Origin: Sorghum bicolor
Taxonomy: Eukaryota; Streptophyta; Magnoliopsida; Poales; Poaceae
DNA: 64,000 nucleotides
Assembly (NCBI RefSeq): GCF_000003195.3
Contig: NC_012870.2
Location: forward strand, 30,310,477 to 30,374,476
Direction: 5' to 3'
The first letter of the stretch is position 1, and every line of letters begins with the position of its first letter. Positions 1-12,151 of this stretch are shown piece by piece. The notes under the pieces are model-generated. The model searched no databases, was not told the DNA's origin, and worked only from the letters and a program-made list of their open reading frames with translations. The translations under genes and the position numbers were made by a program.

Positions 1-540
1 TTGTTTTGCTGATGATGAAATAGAGCAACTCTCCAACACTCTCCACTGCTTTCCTCTCCTACTACTGTCCAACTCTCCTCTCCTCTTCTAGTACTAAAAT
101 CTCTACTACTACTGTACTCTCTTCTCTCTACTGTATCTATGTATCTTTATTTGTTAACTGAGCCTGTGATGCTTCTTTATTTGTTAACTGAGCATATTGC
201 CACTGCCTATGATGATCATATGCCAATTTTGAACACTTTGAGGACATTTTACCTGAAATAAGCACATCAATTGTTGAATTGATCACATGCCACTCACTGT
301 TATTGCTTATATAGCATGTTGCCAATTTGGATGCCAATTTTAGTAAGCTAGCAGTAGTAACAGTTAGTGAATGGCATATGCAACTATGTTTTTTTGGAAA
401 GTTTTCTAAACTGTTATTTCTCTACTATTTATAATATAATTACTGAGGCAGTGGCATATGAATGATGGAGTTTACCCCCCTAACTATAAACTATTATCTT
501 TTACCACCGCTACATTTCATACTATACTAATACTACTAGC

Positions 541-1335
541 TGCTACCATACTCTTCTCTTCCCTCCTCTCCTATCCTCTCCTCTTCTTTGTTTTGTCAAT
601 GATGAATTTGTCTAAATCCATAAATAATATGGGATATGAGCTGATGATCAATAACTTGTGAGGGACTTGGCATCATCACACCAGCCGCCCCTACTTTACC
701 TTGACTCTTATTTGTTATGATGCCGTGGTGCTCCAAGTTCATGATCAAATGATGATTGACATGTTTCTGAGACCATCCTTCCTTGCCTTTTATTGTCCAA
801 GTCCATGCATTAAGTTAGAATATGAACTTTCCTATTGGCATCATCATCACAACTACTACTGCTAGCTTACTACTACTGCTAGCTTACTACTGCTGCTAGT
901 TTACTACTACTGCTAGCTTGCTACTGCTGCTAGCTTACTACTACTACTAGCTTACTACTGCATGTAGCTTACTACTAGTGCTAGCTTACTACTACTGCTA
1001 GGTTACTACTGCTAGCTGCCATACTCTTCTCTTCCCTCTCCTCTCCTATCCTCTCCTCTTCTTTGTTTTGCCAATGATGAATTTGTCTAAAATCCATAGA
1101 TATATGGAATATGAGCCGATGATCAATAACTTGTGAGGGACTTGCCATCATCACACCAGCCTCCCCTACTTTACCTTGACTCTTATCTGTTATGATGCCG
1201 TGGTGCTCCAAGTTCATGATCAAATGATGATTGACATGTTTCTGAGGCCATCCTTCCTTGCCTTTTATTGTCCAAGTCCATGCATTAAGTTATAATATGA
1301 ACTTCCCTGTACTTGGCACCATCATCACTACTACT
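541..1335. repeat. Direct duplication of ~310 bp (541-852 and 1016-1335)
   Basis: Two near-identical copies begin at a CCATACTCTTCTCTTCCCT motif and run through the same order of sequence up to CATTAAGTTA followed by TATGAACTT. They differ by scattered substitutions and a few short indels. The copies are separated by a triplet-rich minisatellite (850-1015). The second copy ends just upstream of the start codon at 1382, so the array probably lies in the 5' leader or promoter of the CACTA gene. No coding function is seen. Confidence 0.85.
850..1015. repeat. Minisatellite, ~18-bp unit TTACTACTACTGCTAGC
   Basis: About nine imperfect units combining ACTACTACTG runs with GCTAGC lie between the two 310-bp duplicates. 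Units vary in the number of CTA/CTG triplets, as expected from replication slippage. The GCTAGC core is palindromic. Confidence 0.8.
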
Positions 1336-1381
1336 ACTGCTAATTATTTGATTTCTTCTGTCTACTAGAACAAAGCACGAA

Positions 1382-4300
1382 ATGTCGAGGTCGACAGACA
1401 GTGCAGCCCGAGGCCTCGGAAATTCTGAGTTGCCACCCCAGGAAGGGCAAGAGATAGAGGACCAGCTTACTCAGGAGCAGTTGGATGAAGAGTTACAAAA
1501 TGATGTTGATGTAATGCTTACTCAAGAGGATGTTCATGAGGAGGAAGCTAGAGAGGCTGTTGAATGTGAAGAAGAGGAGGATGAGGACGAGAGCTCATCC
1601 TCGGGGGGATATGTAAGTCCCGAGGATCCTCACCCAACAGAACCCAGACGGAGGCCAACAGAGGATGAGTTGGACCCTGATTTTGACATGACATCAGAGG
1701 TAGGGATACAAGCCTTTGCATCCTGTATAATTTGCTAAGGCTCTAGTATTGACATGTCTTATACGCAGCTCCCTCCTAGACCCCCGAAAAGACGACGTCG
1801 TCGTCCGGCACGTTTTGTCGATCATGATGAAGCACAGGAAAGGAGAGAGGAGGCAACAGCCACAGAGTCTAACATTCAGACCTCTGCTCCACAGCCTCAA
1901 GCCACAACCACGACCATGACTCCCGCACCAAAGAGGGGACGAGGGAAAAGACGTTCAAACCAATATCCAAAGAAGGGGGTATGTTATGTGATAACAGCGG
2001 TCGGGCCAGATGGGGAGATCCTTGAGCCACTACAGTACGTCTCTAGATTTCATAATGCAGTCGGGGCACTGGTAAGAGAGCATATGAACCCAGCAATCCG
2101 TATGTGGAGTGGATCTGATGGTGTACCTGAGAGGGAAAAGCAAGTGCTATGGGATGAATGGCTGATGGTCACTTTTAGGTTACCGGAGGGAACTCATGAA
2201 CTGGTAAGACAACATACTTTCAAGATGATGGGCAACGCATTCCAACGTTGGAGGTCATATCTAAACGTGACGTATGCTTCGAAGGGGTTAACTCCCTTCG
2301 AAGAGTTTGGCAACATAACTCACAATCAATGGGCGCAGTTCTTGGCCGAGAAGACTTCACCTGAAGCACTGGCCATTAGCATACGTAATAGCGAGCAGGC
2401 AAAGAAGAACAAATACCACCCTCGCCTAGGCCCTGGTGGCTACAAGGGCAAGCAGGACAAGTTTCAAAAGTTGGATGCAGCGGCCGAGGCTTCAAAGGAT
2501 CCAAAGATGCAGAAATTAGTGAAGTTGAAGACACGTGTGAAGCAATGGATATATGCGAGGAGTGTGGATTCATCGGCCCTTAAGTTTGCTGAGCCAGACA
2601 CCGAAGAGGCAGTATCGAGGATACTAAAATATGCTGAAGACTCAGAGAAGGGCACATTCACCCCTTCTAGAGAGAAAGATGAGCTGAGCCTTGGCTTGGG
2701 AAACGCCGAGCACACCGGCCGCACCAGAGGTCTAGGAAAACGGACGACCTGGAAGCAAGGATTCAGAGAGGATAGCAACATCTATAAGAAACATAACAGA
2801 AATCAAGAGGCCAGTCTTGAGCTCCATGTGAAGGCTCTAGTTGCGAAGGCGCTTTCGGAGCAAGGTCTGTCTACAGAGCCAAGGACACAAATTCAGCCGG
2901 TGGGAGAACTCGCTTTAGTTTGCAGCCCTTCGGATGTTCGTAGCAGCCAAGGCTCCACAACCTCAATCACCGTCGATCGCTTACGGGAGCCAGCTAGTTG
3001 CACCCTATTGGTTCCGGGCCGGTCAAGCAAGGTACGTGAGGTGGCAACCGGTAGGGCACATCCTCCTGGAGGCGTCTGGCATGGTAACCCCATCCCGGAC
3101 GACTATACAAGGGTCGAAGTGCATACCGTGAATCCCAACTACATTTCTTGGGAGATAGAATACCCAACTCCCGAGGGGCTTGTTAAGCTTGGAGATGTCA
3201 TAAATCAGTTTATCCTTTGGCACAAAAAGGACATTGTGTTGAATGTTTCTTCGCCCACTCTTAATGAAGTACATATACAGCTAGATGATCAATGTGAGGA
3301 CGTGTATTCACCGGCTCGTGGCGACCACATGACTGATGAGGTGCCACATTCTTCCCAAACTCCTAGGGACCACGTGCCTGAGGAGAAACAGACTTCTCTA
3401 GCTCGTCATACCAAGCAAGTGAGTGAAGGGATGCCACAATGTTCTCCAGCTCATCATATCGAGCAAGGGCATGATGTCATGTCACATGCTTGTCCACTCG
3501 AGCACGGGCCTGATGGCGAGCGAGATCCTTCTCAACAGGCACGACAGGAACAAGGACCGCCTTCTGAAAAACAAGGTGAGCGTGTGCCTAAATCAGAGGC
3601 TCGGAAGAAGATTCCCTACCATACGAGGCCAGTTTATGTCCCGATGAGAGACGTCTCGACGGTTGACAAGTGGTTTGCTCGTGACAAGTTCCTGCCTGAG
3701 CACCAAATTAAAAGCCAATACGCTCGTGCTTCTGAGCCAACCGACACTAGCACACTCCACCAACCACCAAAGAAGTATCCAAATATTGAGGCCATCAATT
3801 GGACAGAGGATTGCCCAAAAAAATATGAAAGAGGCAAGAATTTCCTACCAAACCAAATCATGCAGCTTATGCCAGGTGGAATGAAAAAGTTTCATGATTG
3901 GTACTTGCGTGCTATGTCGACACGACTAAATGAGATATATGCAACCTTCCCTAAAGGCACATTTGGAGGTTCAAGTGGGCATATTATATTTGACTTCGAT
4001 GACATGCACGAATGCTTTCACCTCGGAATGATGGAAATGAATCTAGTCCGCGTGTGGTGCCTGTAAGTCCTTGCCGTCTCGATCCGATATGAATGAAATC
4101 TTTGGATTTTCTTGTACCTGACCTATGTCGTGATTTGTAGAATGCAAGCACACATTGTGAAGCAGGCGCCAAGTCTTAGAGCTAGGTATATAGATCCTTT
4201 TTGGATCTCTTCATCAATTTTTAATGAACCCAAGCGCTGGAAACTTGATGGTGAAGAACTAGCTGCTGGAAAAACCGTTGAGGAGAAAGAGGCGATCCGG

Positions 4301-5246
4301 AAAGAAGCTATTCGCAAAAAGGCCTATATGGTTGCGGCACAGATTTCTAAAGCTCTTCTGAATCTCCAGCATAATGATATGATATGGATACCATACCACT
4401 TTGGGTAAGTTCGACTCTATACTTGAATAAAGCATTGTTCGATATATTTAGTTTGTTGCAAAAGACCTTATTTGTTTCTTTAATGATTAAATTCATGCAG
4501 GAATCACTGGATTGTTGTAGGGGTCGATGTTGGGTTGAGCATGGCACATGTCTATGATTCGGCAGATTATGCTCCAACGACATACAAGGACTTCATATCG
4601 ATTCTCAAGACGTAATACAAATCCTCATTTGCTTTTATATGTTGCTATACATACATGTAAACTTTGCTTTTTGATACTAACAAGTTATCATTGATAAAAC
4701 CATTTGAATAGGGCATTCAAGCACTATGTCGAATATCATAAAGGAAGGCATTGCCCAAAATTTAAGAGCGAATTGGCGATCAAGACGCTCTGTGCGGTAC
4801 GTGTAACTTACATCGTTATACTCGATTACGTTAGGAAATAGCATTACTTACTATTTCCATATGCAAAACACACAGAGTCTCAAGCAGAGGCCTGGAAGTA
4901 ACCATTGTGGATATTACATATGTTGTATGATGAGTAACACTAGTGCCTACACGAGACACCCCAATCTGGTTAGTTTCACACTTTGTTCCCTCATAGTATG
5001 AAATTTAGTTCCCTCATGTTATGAAATCTTAAACTTGTTCTCCTATAGTGGAAAGAATATAAAGACAAGCAAAGGAACCTAATCAAGGAGGATGAACTCC
5101 TAGGGCTCGTCGGCGACCTTTGCAACTTCATCATTGACGAGATTGTTGATTCTAGAGGCGCTTACCATGATGTAAGGTCCGACTTAGGCTCCAATCCACT
5201 TCACCAACACCTGCGTGAGACACACAGGCTCTGTCTTGGACGTTGA
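1382..5246 (+). CDS. CACTA-encoded protein: plant-transposase-like region fused to Ulp1/C48 protease
   Basis: Seven exons can be joined on canonical GT..AG sites with phase kept throughout: 1382-1699, 1769-4062, 4141-4404, 4501-4611, 4712-4796, 4876-4968 and 5049-5246. They give an uninterrupted 1120-residue protein. The N-terminus is acidic (runs of Glu/Asp), followed by a basic KRRRRRP stretch that could be a nuclear signal. A region near residues 180-380 contains HPRLGPGGYKGK, like the Ptta/En/Spm plant transposase family, and a later block (VNPNYISWEIEYPTPEG) recurs in such element proteins. The C-terminal ~200 residues look like a Ulp1 cysteine protease: His in GNHWIVVGVD, Asp in VYDSADY, Cys in GSNHCGYYICCM. 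Ulp1 enzymes cleave SUMO-type conjugates; the substrate here is unknown. The start is the first ATG of the open exon, and upstream in-frame sequence is not coding-like. Function in transposition is inferred from the location within the element. Confidence 0.8.
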
Positions 5247-5383
5247 TAACAATCTAGACTAAGATGCATATGGACTTGTAGGAATATTTGAACTTGTGAA
5301 TTATGGTTATGTAATAGACTTTGCGATGAATTAGACATGTAATTTGTGGTTTATATTGTTCTTGTGTGGTTGTGGATGAATAT

Positions 5384-5398
5384 ATATATATATATATG
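5384..5398. repeat. TA microsatellite
   Basis: A short run of TATATA repeats lies in the 3' flank of the CACTA gene, about 140 bp after its stop codon. Confidence 0.8.
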
Positions 5399-5477
5399 TG
5401 GTGGTCAGATTTGAATTATATATTACGTGCTCTAGTCATATTTTAATTCAGATTTAAATTTTTTTTGCTGAAAAATA

Positions 5478-5824
5478 GGTTGTAGGGGCGGCTGTAGATT
5501 GAACCACCCCTACAAATTATCACTTTAGGGGCGGATGTTATTTCAGCCGCCCTTAGAAATACTATTTTTAAGGGGGGCTGGGTCACCAGCCGCCCTTAGA
5601 AATACTATTTGTAAGGGGGGCTGGGTCACCAGCCGCCCTTACAAATGTTATTTCTAAGGGCGGCTGATAACACTAGCCGCCCTTACAAATGTATTTGTAA
5701 GGGCGGCTGGGGCACCCGCCCTTACAAATGTTTTATTTGTAAGTGCGAGGCCGGAGGGGCGGCTGGGCCAGCCGCCCTTACAGAGGGTTCCTAGCCGCCC
5801 CTAGAAATGAATTCTGTAGTAGTG
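5478..5824. repeat. CACTA right subterminal repeats and terminal inverted repeat
   Basis: Multiple copies of a GGGCGGCTG / CAGCCGCCC motif occur in both orientations, with units of the type CAGCCGCCCTTACAAAT, and end in the terminal inverted repeat at 5810-5824. Such arrays are the transposase-binding regions of CACTA elements (established for En/Spm). The palindromic organisation would fold into hairpins. Confidence 0.85.
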
Positions 5825-7408
5825 GACACTTCCTCGTATTCCATCATGCAAAACAATAGCAACATTACTCTTCATAATCTCTCTCTCAATCTCTACTCCA
5901 TTACTCTATCTCTTCAATTGCATGAAGGAGCAGCAGCTTTATTTTCTCCTTCACGCACACTGCGGATGAACAGCCCCTCTTCCCCTCCCTATGCCGCCAT
6001 TGTCTCTCCCTCATGCAGAAATAACCACAGCCCTCCTCTCTTAATTCCTTTGGTTACAGCTCCCTTTCATGCTCTCTTATATCTACTCTTTTATACCATT
6101 ACATGCATGCACACAACTCCTCATTCCTTTTCCTCTCACGCATAAACTAGCAGCCCACCTATCTTAATCCCCTTTTTACACCATTCTTTTACTCATCCAG
6201 CTTTAATTCACTTGAATAGCATGCCTCCATGCAGCAAAAGACAGCCATATAATCCCCTCTTTCTCTCCCTCACGCAGACCATTAGCAGGGCACCTCCTCC
6301 TTTTCTCCTCTCTCCCTCACGCCACCACCAGAGGAGCCTCATCTCCTCCCCTCCATCAGATAGGCGCCCCTCCACCTCTCCTTTCCCCATGGTGGCAGTT
6401 CCAACTCCCTCTCCTTCCCCTCCATCAAAACCAACAGAAAAATGTGTCTGCAGTTCCGTTTTGCCACTGCACGTCTCTTTCCATCGCCGGATTTCTAGAA
6501 TTCTTCATAGAGTGCTGCAGTAAGGATCATGGTCTTCTCTATTCTTCACTGAGAAACACATGTTCATCATGTCCCCTCTCTATTATGATGTCTTAAGGAA
6601 AACCATGGTGATGCACTCTTTCATGGAGATCACTCCGGTGTGCGTTGCCATCTCTCGAAACCTGCAGCGGAAACCTATCAACCACCATCACCGCTGCTTA
6701 TGTACAGAACATGGTGATGACATCCATCCCTTTTCCTCTCTGTTCTGCTGCTCAAACCCCCCTCATCGTTCGTTTTAATCTTTCATGTGGCGCAGATCAT
6801 CTCTGAAGTGAAATTGACGCCATCGTCTCATTGATTGTCAACCATTGCTTGTCCATCATCGGTGTTAGACGCTATTGAGATCATGTCCAGCAACCATGAA
6901 CCTCGATGTGAGGCCCCCTCCCCTATCCCCATCTTGTATATATGTTATTTTCCATAAATCATGAACCATAGTCCAAGTTTGATCGAATTCCAACAGTTTC
7001 CCTGCAATCATGTTGTTGTCCTTTTTGGACAGCAGTGCTGCTGCCGGTTACCGTTCGCATTCCTAGTGATCTAGGCCTCCAGACTTCAAACCCCTTGATC
7101 ATAATGTAACTCTTGATGTTATACACACCTCCGCAAATCAGTTTGGTCATAGGAGCAATGATGCCAGAGTTATTGATATCGATGTGCTTGCTGCTCCTGC
7201 ATCTTTGCAGCAGCACCATTGCCAATTGGCATGCACATTCCATAAGATCCTGTCCCCCCCCAATCATCAAATCCTTCGAACATGATATTCTTCATGAGGT
7301 TGCACATGTCTTTGCCAGATTTCATCGCCATAGAGCTCAATATAAAAGAGTTATAAATGTTCCTGTTGGTTGGCACGTGCATTCCCGTTGATCCATCGCT
7401 TTTGACGG
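5825..7408. other. Intergenic stretch, no supported gene
   Basis: Pyrimidine-rich sequence (repeated CTCTCCCTCACGC-like phrases at about 5950-6400) is followed by mixed sequence. On the minus strand, 7421-7170 and 7270-6959 are overlapping open stretches that could be a decayed coding fragment, but no family is recognised and there is no start or splice context. No terminal repeats were found. Confidence 0.5.
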
Positions 7409-8999
7409 TTGATAACGTCAACTTTTATTAGAACTTTAAACCCGAAGGAGAACATGAAAACACACTAGTCTAGGGTTTAAACTGACAATTTCCACGAGTT
7501 TTGTATATCCTGTATTTTCCAGGGTCTATTTCCAGAAAAGCTGAAAAGAGGGATTCAAGTGCAAAATAAAAATGAAACTTATCCGCCACAAAAGAGATCA
7601 TGAACAGGACATGGGAAGACTCTGGAAGACACCGAAGAGCTGGGGGACCAGAGGCCGCCAAGTGGGGCCAGCCGGCCACACCATAGCACCGATCAGCGCC
7701 CCCCCTTTGGGGTTTCGGCCCCCTCTTCTGGAAGCTTCCTCCACCGCCTCTCCTGATGCATCTTGGCCCTTGGTTAAGTCGGTTTGATCCTACGTCGCAC
7801 ACGCATCCCACCGGACTATAAATACATGTGTATACCCCCTCTTGGAGACATCATCAACTCATTCATCAAGGCCTCAAGCTATCAAGCATCAAGATCCTTC
7901 ATGTTCATCAAGAGCCTTCTAGTTCATAGTTCTAGTTAGTTAAATTAGAAGTATAGGAGATCTAGTTCTTCATCGGGATCTAGAGCCCCTGGCGTCGGTC
8001 TAGAGTGCAAGAGTTCGGTAATAGATCTAGTTCTTACTTTATTGTATTCATTATATATTAGGGAGACTTTATTCTTAATAGATTCATATGTTCTTAATTG
8101 CAATAGTCATTGTCTACTTTGATTATATGTCTAGGATAGTTGGTTTCATCTTATTGAATTCATGTAATTGCTCGTATAGCATTTACCTAATCAATCATTG
8201 GGTAGATGGTACACAATACGTAGATGTGGTGTCTAGATATCTTGTTTATCTGCGAGTGCACCCTGACGTGCCGAGACGTGTGGTAGTCCGCGCAGGTGAC
8301 AGCTGCGTTGGTTCATCTGTAGTCCACACTCTATACGTAGGACTAGCATGGGCACGGTCGCGAAGGGGGTGACCCTTGTGTCTTAATACCCTCATTAGTT
8401 GATGCCTCTTTACATGTAATTATGATATAGGGTTAGCTTAACAATGATTTCTAGATATAATTGCACTAATTAGAGTTATTCATTGATGTAGTTATAGAAT
8501 TACCTTAGAACCAACTCCCTAGTTTATCCAATGGCTAACTATGATTATGACTAGTAGATGCTCTAATGATTATCTATAATTATGATACTTGATGATTACG
8601 CTATCACTATTATTTATCCATATTTATCTTGTGATCTTTGCCTGTTATGAGTACATTAGACAACTTGGGTAATATCATTTATTCATCTTATATAGTTTCT
8701 TATCAATATAATAGATTATAGTTTAGCACGTAGCCTTTCTAGTGGTATAAATATAACAACCTGGATACTTCCCTAGGTAAAATGCTATAACGGTATAATT
8801 ATTTGTCCGCTTGCAGAACTCATTTAGTTTACAATCATATTCATATCTTTTCTTTTCTGCCTAGTCGCAATAGTACATGTGAATCTATAACAATTTCCTA
8901 GCAATATAATTAGGGATGACAACCTACGTCATGTTTAGGAATGTTAGTAATTAAGAAGTGGGTAGTTGCTAATTGACAAGTTAATTATATACCGTGCAT
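7409..8999 (+). repeat. Putative 5' LTR of the Athila-like element
   Basis: The stretch starts TGATAACGTCAAC, has GC-rich sequence at about 7620-7800 and then a TATA box near 7813 followed by CT-rich leader-like sequence. The end is placed just before the first primer-binding-like site. No second copy is in the window, so both boundaries are inferred. Confidence 0.5.
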
Positions 9000-9002
9000 T
9001 TC

Positions 9003-9093
9003 TAGCGTTGTTGCTAGGGGTAGGTTTTATCTCTATTTTTAGTAATGACGGTAGTAAATGTCAACAAGCATTTTTTTGCGCCGTTGCCAGGGA
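9003..9093 (+). promoter_or_regulatory. Two tandem primer-binding-like sites (tRNA-Asp type)
   Basis: TAGCGTTGTTGCTAGGGG (9003-9020) and TTGCGCCGTTGCCAGGGA (9076-9093) both resemble the site complementary to the 3' end of plant tRNA-Asp. The second is the better match. One is probably a decayed duplicate. Confidence 0.55.
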
Positions 9094-9216
9094 AGGCACA
9101 ATAAACTTAGGATATATTGATAACATATATGCACATAGATAAAGTCATATTACCAATCAATTATTTCTTACTCAATAGGTACACCCTTCGTCGTTATCAT
9201 TTTGTTATCTTATGCA

Positions 9217-9794
9217 GGGTGATGAATGAATGGTTTTCTCTTCCAAGAAACTTTACTGAAGATCTAGTGAAACTCCTTAGAAAGAAGAAGTTTGTAGAAG
9301 CAAGGGACAAATTCGAGTCACCATCAAGAACACCCTCTGCTGCTCAAGCTAGTTCTTTAGAGGAGCCAGATCCAACATTGGAAGAAGAATTTGAAGAACA
9401 AGTAGAGGAACAAGTAGAAGAGCATTTAGGTGGAAACCTAGCTCCTATGTTTGGAAACATGGCTGAGAAGACACTACGAGAGTTCTCTGCCCCAACAACA
9501 GCAAACATTCGGACTAGACCAGCAGTCAACACTGAGGAGAATGGATTCGAGCTCAAGCCTGCTCTCATTACCATGGTTCAAGCCAGCTTATTCTGTGGAA
9601 AAGCTCATGAAGATGCAAGTGCACACTTACAACACTTTCTAGAGATCTGCAGCACCTTCACGATCAGAGGAGTACCAAAGGATATTATCTTACTCCATCT
9701 TTTCCCGTTCTCATTATTGGGGAAAGCCAAGCAGTGGTTCTACACCAACAAAGATAAACACAATACATGGGAATCAGCAACCTCGACAAGGTAA
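9217..9794 (+). pseudogene. Truncated gypsy gag
   Basis: The open stretch from about 9220 contains an acidic repeat (EEQVEEQVEEH) and then a retrotransposon gag-like block with ASLFCGKAHEDASAHLQHF and a LFPFSLLGKAKQWFYT segment typical of Ty3/gypsy gag. It then jumps abruptly to a Gln/Asn-rich tail (QQPRQGNYQGNN, in another frame at about 9775-9835). The junction indicates an internal deletion that removed the gag C-terminal part, and no zinc knuckle remains. Confidence 0.7.
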
Positions 9795-9885
9795 TTACCA
9801 AGGTAACAACCAAAGTAATAATTTTAATAATAATTTTTCGCCTTTAAGAGAATTAGTTGCTAGTCAATCCAAACTGCTAGATCAA

Positions 9886-11298
9886 ATGACTAGGAAACTA
9901 GCATCAAATGATAAAACTTTGGAAAACATACATACTAAGATGGATACATTTGCTTCCGTTATAAAGAATCAACATAGTTTCAATAAAATGTTAGAATCAC
10001 AATTAGCTCCATTAGCTGCTGTTGTACCTCCATTACAAAAAGGCAAGATTCTAGGCCAACCAGAAGATTTAGAAACTGCTAACCTTGTTGATATTCACAA
10101 TGCAACCCAATGTTATATTGAGCCTGCAGCTATACAGTGGATTGACCACTCTCTACCAGAGAAGATGGGAGACCTTAGAAGACATGTCATTCCTATCTCC
10201 ATAGGATGCCACAGCTTTCTAGAGGCTATCTGTGACTTCGGTGCAAGTGTCAACATCATGCCCAAGGTAATTTATGAGAAAATATTAAATGATTCTTTGT
10301 TGTACACAAATATGCGTTTGTAGCTTGCAGATCAGTCCATTTGCTACCCCGAGGGAGTATTAGAAGAGGTTGTCATTAGAGTGGGGCAATCATATGTCCC
10401 AGTTGACTTTGTGGTCATGGAGACAGGAGTAGATGAGAAGGCACCAATCATTTTGGGAAGACCATTCTTATGCACAACAAAAGCCATCATCTATGTGGAG
10501 CACGCCAAGATTGTCCTATCCATTAAGGACAAGAAGGAGAGATTTGCATTCAAGAACCGCGTCCTAAAAGCTCCTGCAGCCCCGAAGCAATTCTACCAAC
10601 AAGGAAAGCAAGAACCGCAATTAGTACCAAGGAAGAAGAACAATAGAAGATGGAGAAAGACCAAGCAGGCAGAGACTGCTCAATTGATCACCGCTCTCAA
10701 CACTGAAAATGATCATATGCTACCCAAGCCATGTCCGACCAAGAGAGGTGATCCAGGAGTTCCAATCATTGAATGCACAATCAACAATACCACCTACACT
10801 TACACCATCTACGACACTGGATCAGGCTGCAACTTAATGTTAAAATAGGTATACGATGAATTATTTGATTTACCTTTATACCCAATACATATTCAGTTGC
10901 AGATGGTGGATCAATCACTAAGATTCCCGAAAGGAATGGTCAAGGATGTAATGGTAAGAATTCAAGAATATTATATACCTGCAGATTTTCTAGTGCTTGA
11001 CATGCAGGGAGACGATGAGATCCCGATCCTCTTAGGAAGACCGTTCCTCTACACAGCCAAAGCCAACATCTACATCGGATCAGGGCATATCCTCTTCAAC
11101 CTACCCGCCGGAAAGGTACGCTGTCAATTTAGAACACTATGTAACCGTGAGCAAACCAGGAAGGAACACAACAGGAGAAGACGCCAAGCCCATCGTCAGG
11201 CTGCCCGGCCTCACTACAGATGGGAAGACTTTCCTGGCCAGGTTGTGAAATATGAAGATCGCTTCACGGAGGAAGAAGAGAACACGCACGCACCCTGA
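9886..11298 (+). pseudogene. Gypsy protease region with two retropepsin-like domains
   Basis: The stretch is read in segments broken by stops near 10321 and 10846. The first domain has CDFGASVNIMPKVIYE followed by IILGRPFL, with the catalytic DSG/DTG replaced by DFG. The second has YDTGSGCNLML followed by PILLGRPFLYTAKANIY, with DTG kept. In standard elements a single protease is followed by reverse transcriptase. Here the region ends after a basic tail near 11298 with no RT. Either the domain was duplicated or two related copies were joined. Confidence 0.7.
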
Positions 11299-12151
11299 TG
11301 GAGTGAGTGGGCCGCAAAAGCTGAAAGGATGGACCAGATCGTCAAGAAAGAGAAAGAAGAGATCTTAACCCGATTAGGAGAACAGAACTGAAGAGTAAGA
11401 ACTAGAGGAGGAAGAAGCAAAAGAGACAGAAGCAAGGTGGGAGGAAGACGCACGTACCGCATCACAGCAAGACGGAGAGTTGACTGAGGTTAGCTCAGAC
11501 AATGAATCTACTGAGTAAGTCTTCTACACTATATAAGTCCTGTCGGAAAACTTTAAATTCCGTACCCTAGCCATAAGGTCGGAATGGTAGTTATTTAGTT
11601 AAATTAGCATGCATTAGTAATTCTGCTTTAATACTCTTAGTAGCATATTTAATTCTCTTAGCATATGGACGGAACCTCGGAGGCACTCATCTCCTGTACC
11701 GGTGTCCAAACGCTCCGCTGCTAAGGCCGAGGTGCACTGCGTGTTGTTCGAAGCTCCATATGGACGGTGGAGCTGCTCCTGCCAACTGGGCAAGTAGTAC
11801 ACGCTCCTTGTTGCTTCATGATTTGTTTCTATGTTTTTTTGGCATAATATACAATATGCTTGGATTTTTTTGGTTGGATGTTTACTTCATTGGTTAGATA
11901 TATATAGTTAGTGGCTTGCGTCGTCCTATGTTCGGATTGAAAAATAGCGGTTTGACTCTACGTACGATCTCCTACACAGAACAGAAGTTCTACATGGCAA
12001 AGAACAAAAGATACGTGACTCATGAGCTGGACACGAGAAAAAGACGCGCAAGTATTATGGCCATGGTAACTAAAATCGGACCTGGTACGTGGAGACACCA
12101 TGAGATAAAGGTAATCTCGAACTTGCATGCTTGAACAAAAATATTTAGAAA
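11299..12151. other. Non-coding tail of the gypsy element and flank
   Basis: No open frame resembles a known protein. An inverted CATATGGACGG pair lies at about 11665 and 11755. Nothing resembling the 5' LTR recurs here. Confidence 0.5.

Larger units (their letters stand above)
1..5824 (+). mobile_element. CACTA (En/Spm) DNA transposon, right-hand part
   Basis: The right terminus is clear: sequence ending ATTCTGTAGTAGTG at 5824 is the inverted form of a CACTACTACAGAAT terminus, and it is preceded by about 350 bp of GC-rich direct and inverted subterminal repeats. Inside lies one long intron-containing gene on the plus strand. The matching left terminus is not in the window, so the element starts upstream, and whether it also carries a TNP2 transposase cannot be seen. 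The 3 bp after the terminus (GAC) would be the target duplication. The gene is uninterrupted, which argues for recent activity or selection. That the stretch 1-1381 belongs to the element is inferred, because no other boundary is visible there. Confidence 0.8.
7409..11900 (+). mobile_element. Degenerate Athila-like Ty3/gypsy retrotransposon, no RT, 3' end missing
   Basis: A putative 5' LTR (7409 to ~8999) with a TATA box (CTATAAATACATG at about 7813) is followed by a primer-binding-like site at 9076-9093 close to TGGCGCCGTTGCCGGGGA, the tRNA-Asp type site of Athila-like elements. Downstream are a truncated gag and two retropepsin-like stretches in broken frames. No reverse transcriptase, RNase H or integrase is visible and no copy of the LTR follows, so the element is both internally deleted and truncated, or replaced, at its 3' side. 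The right boundary is approximate. Confidence 0.65.

Noticed and set aside
850..1015. CRISPR-like array
   Set aside because: Units are contiguous and slippage-derived with no unique spacers, and the genome is eukaryotic.
7113..7421. Possible host gene fragment on the minus strand
   Set aside because: It is open in two overlapping frames but has no recognised similarity, start or splice context.
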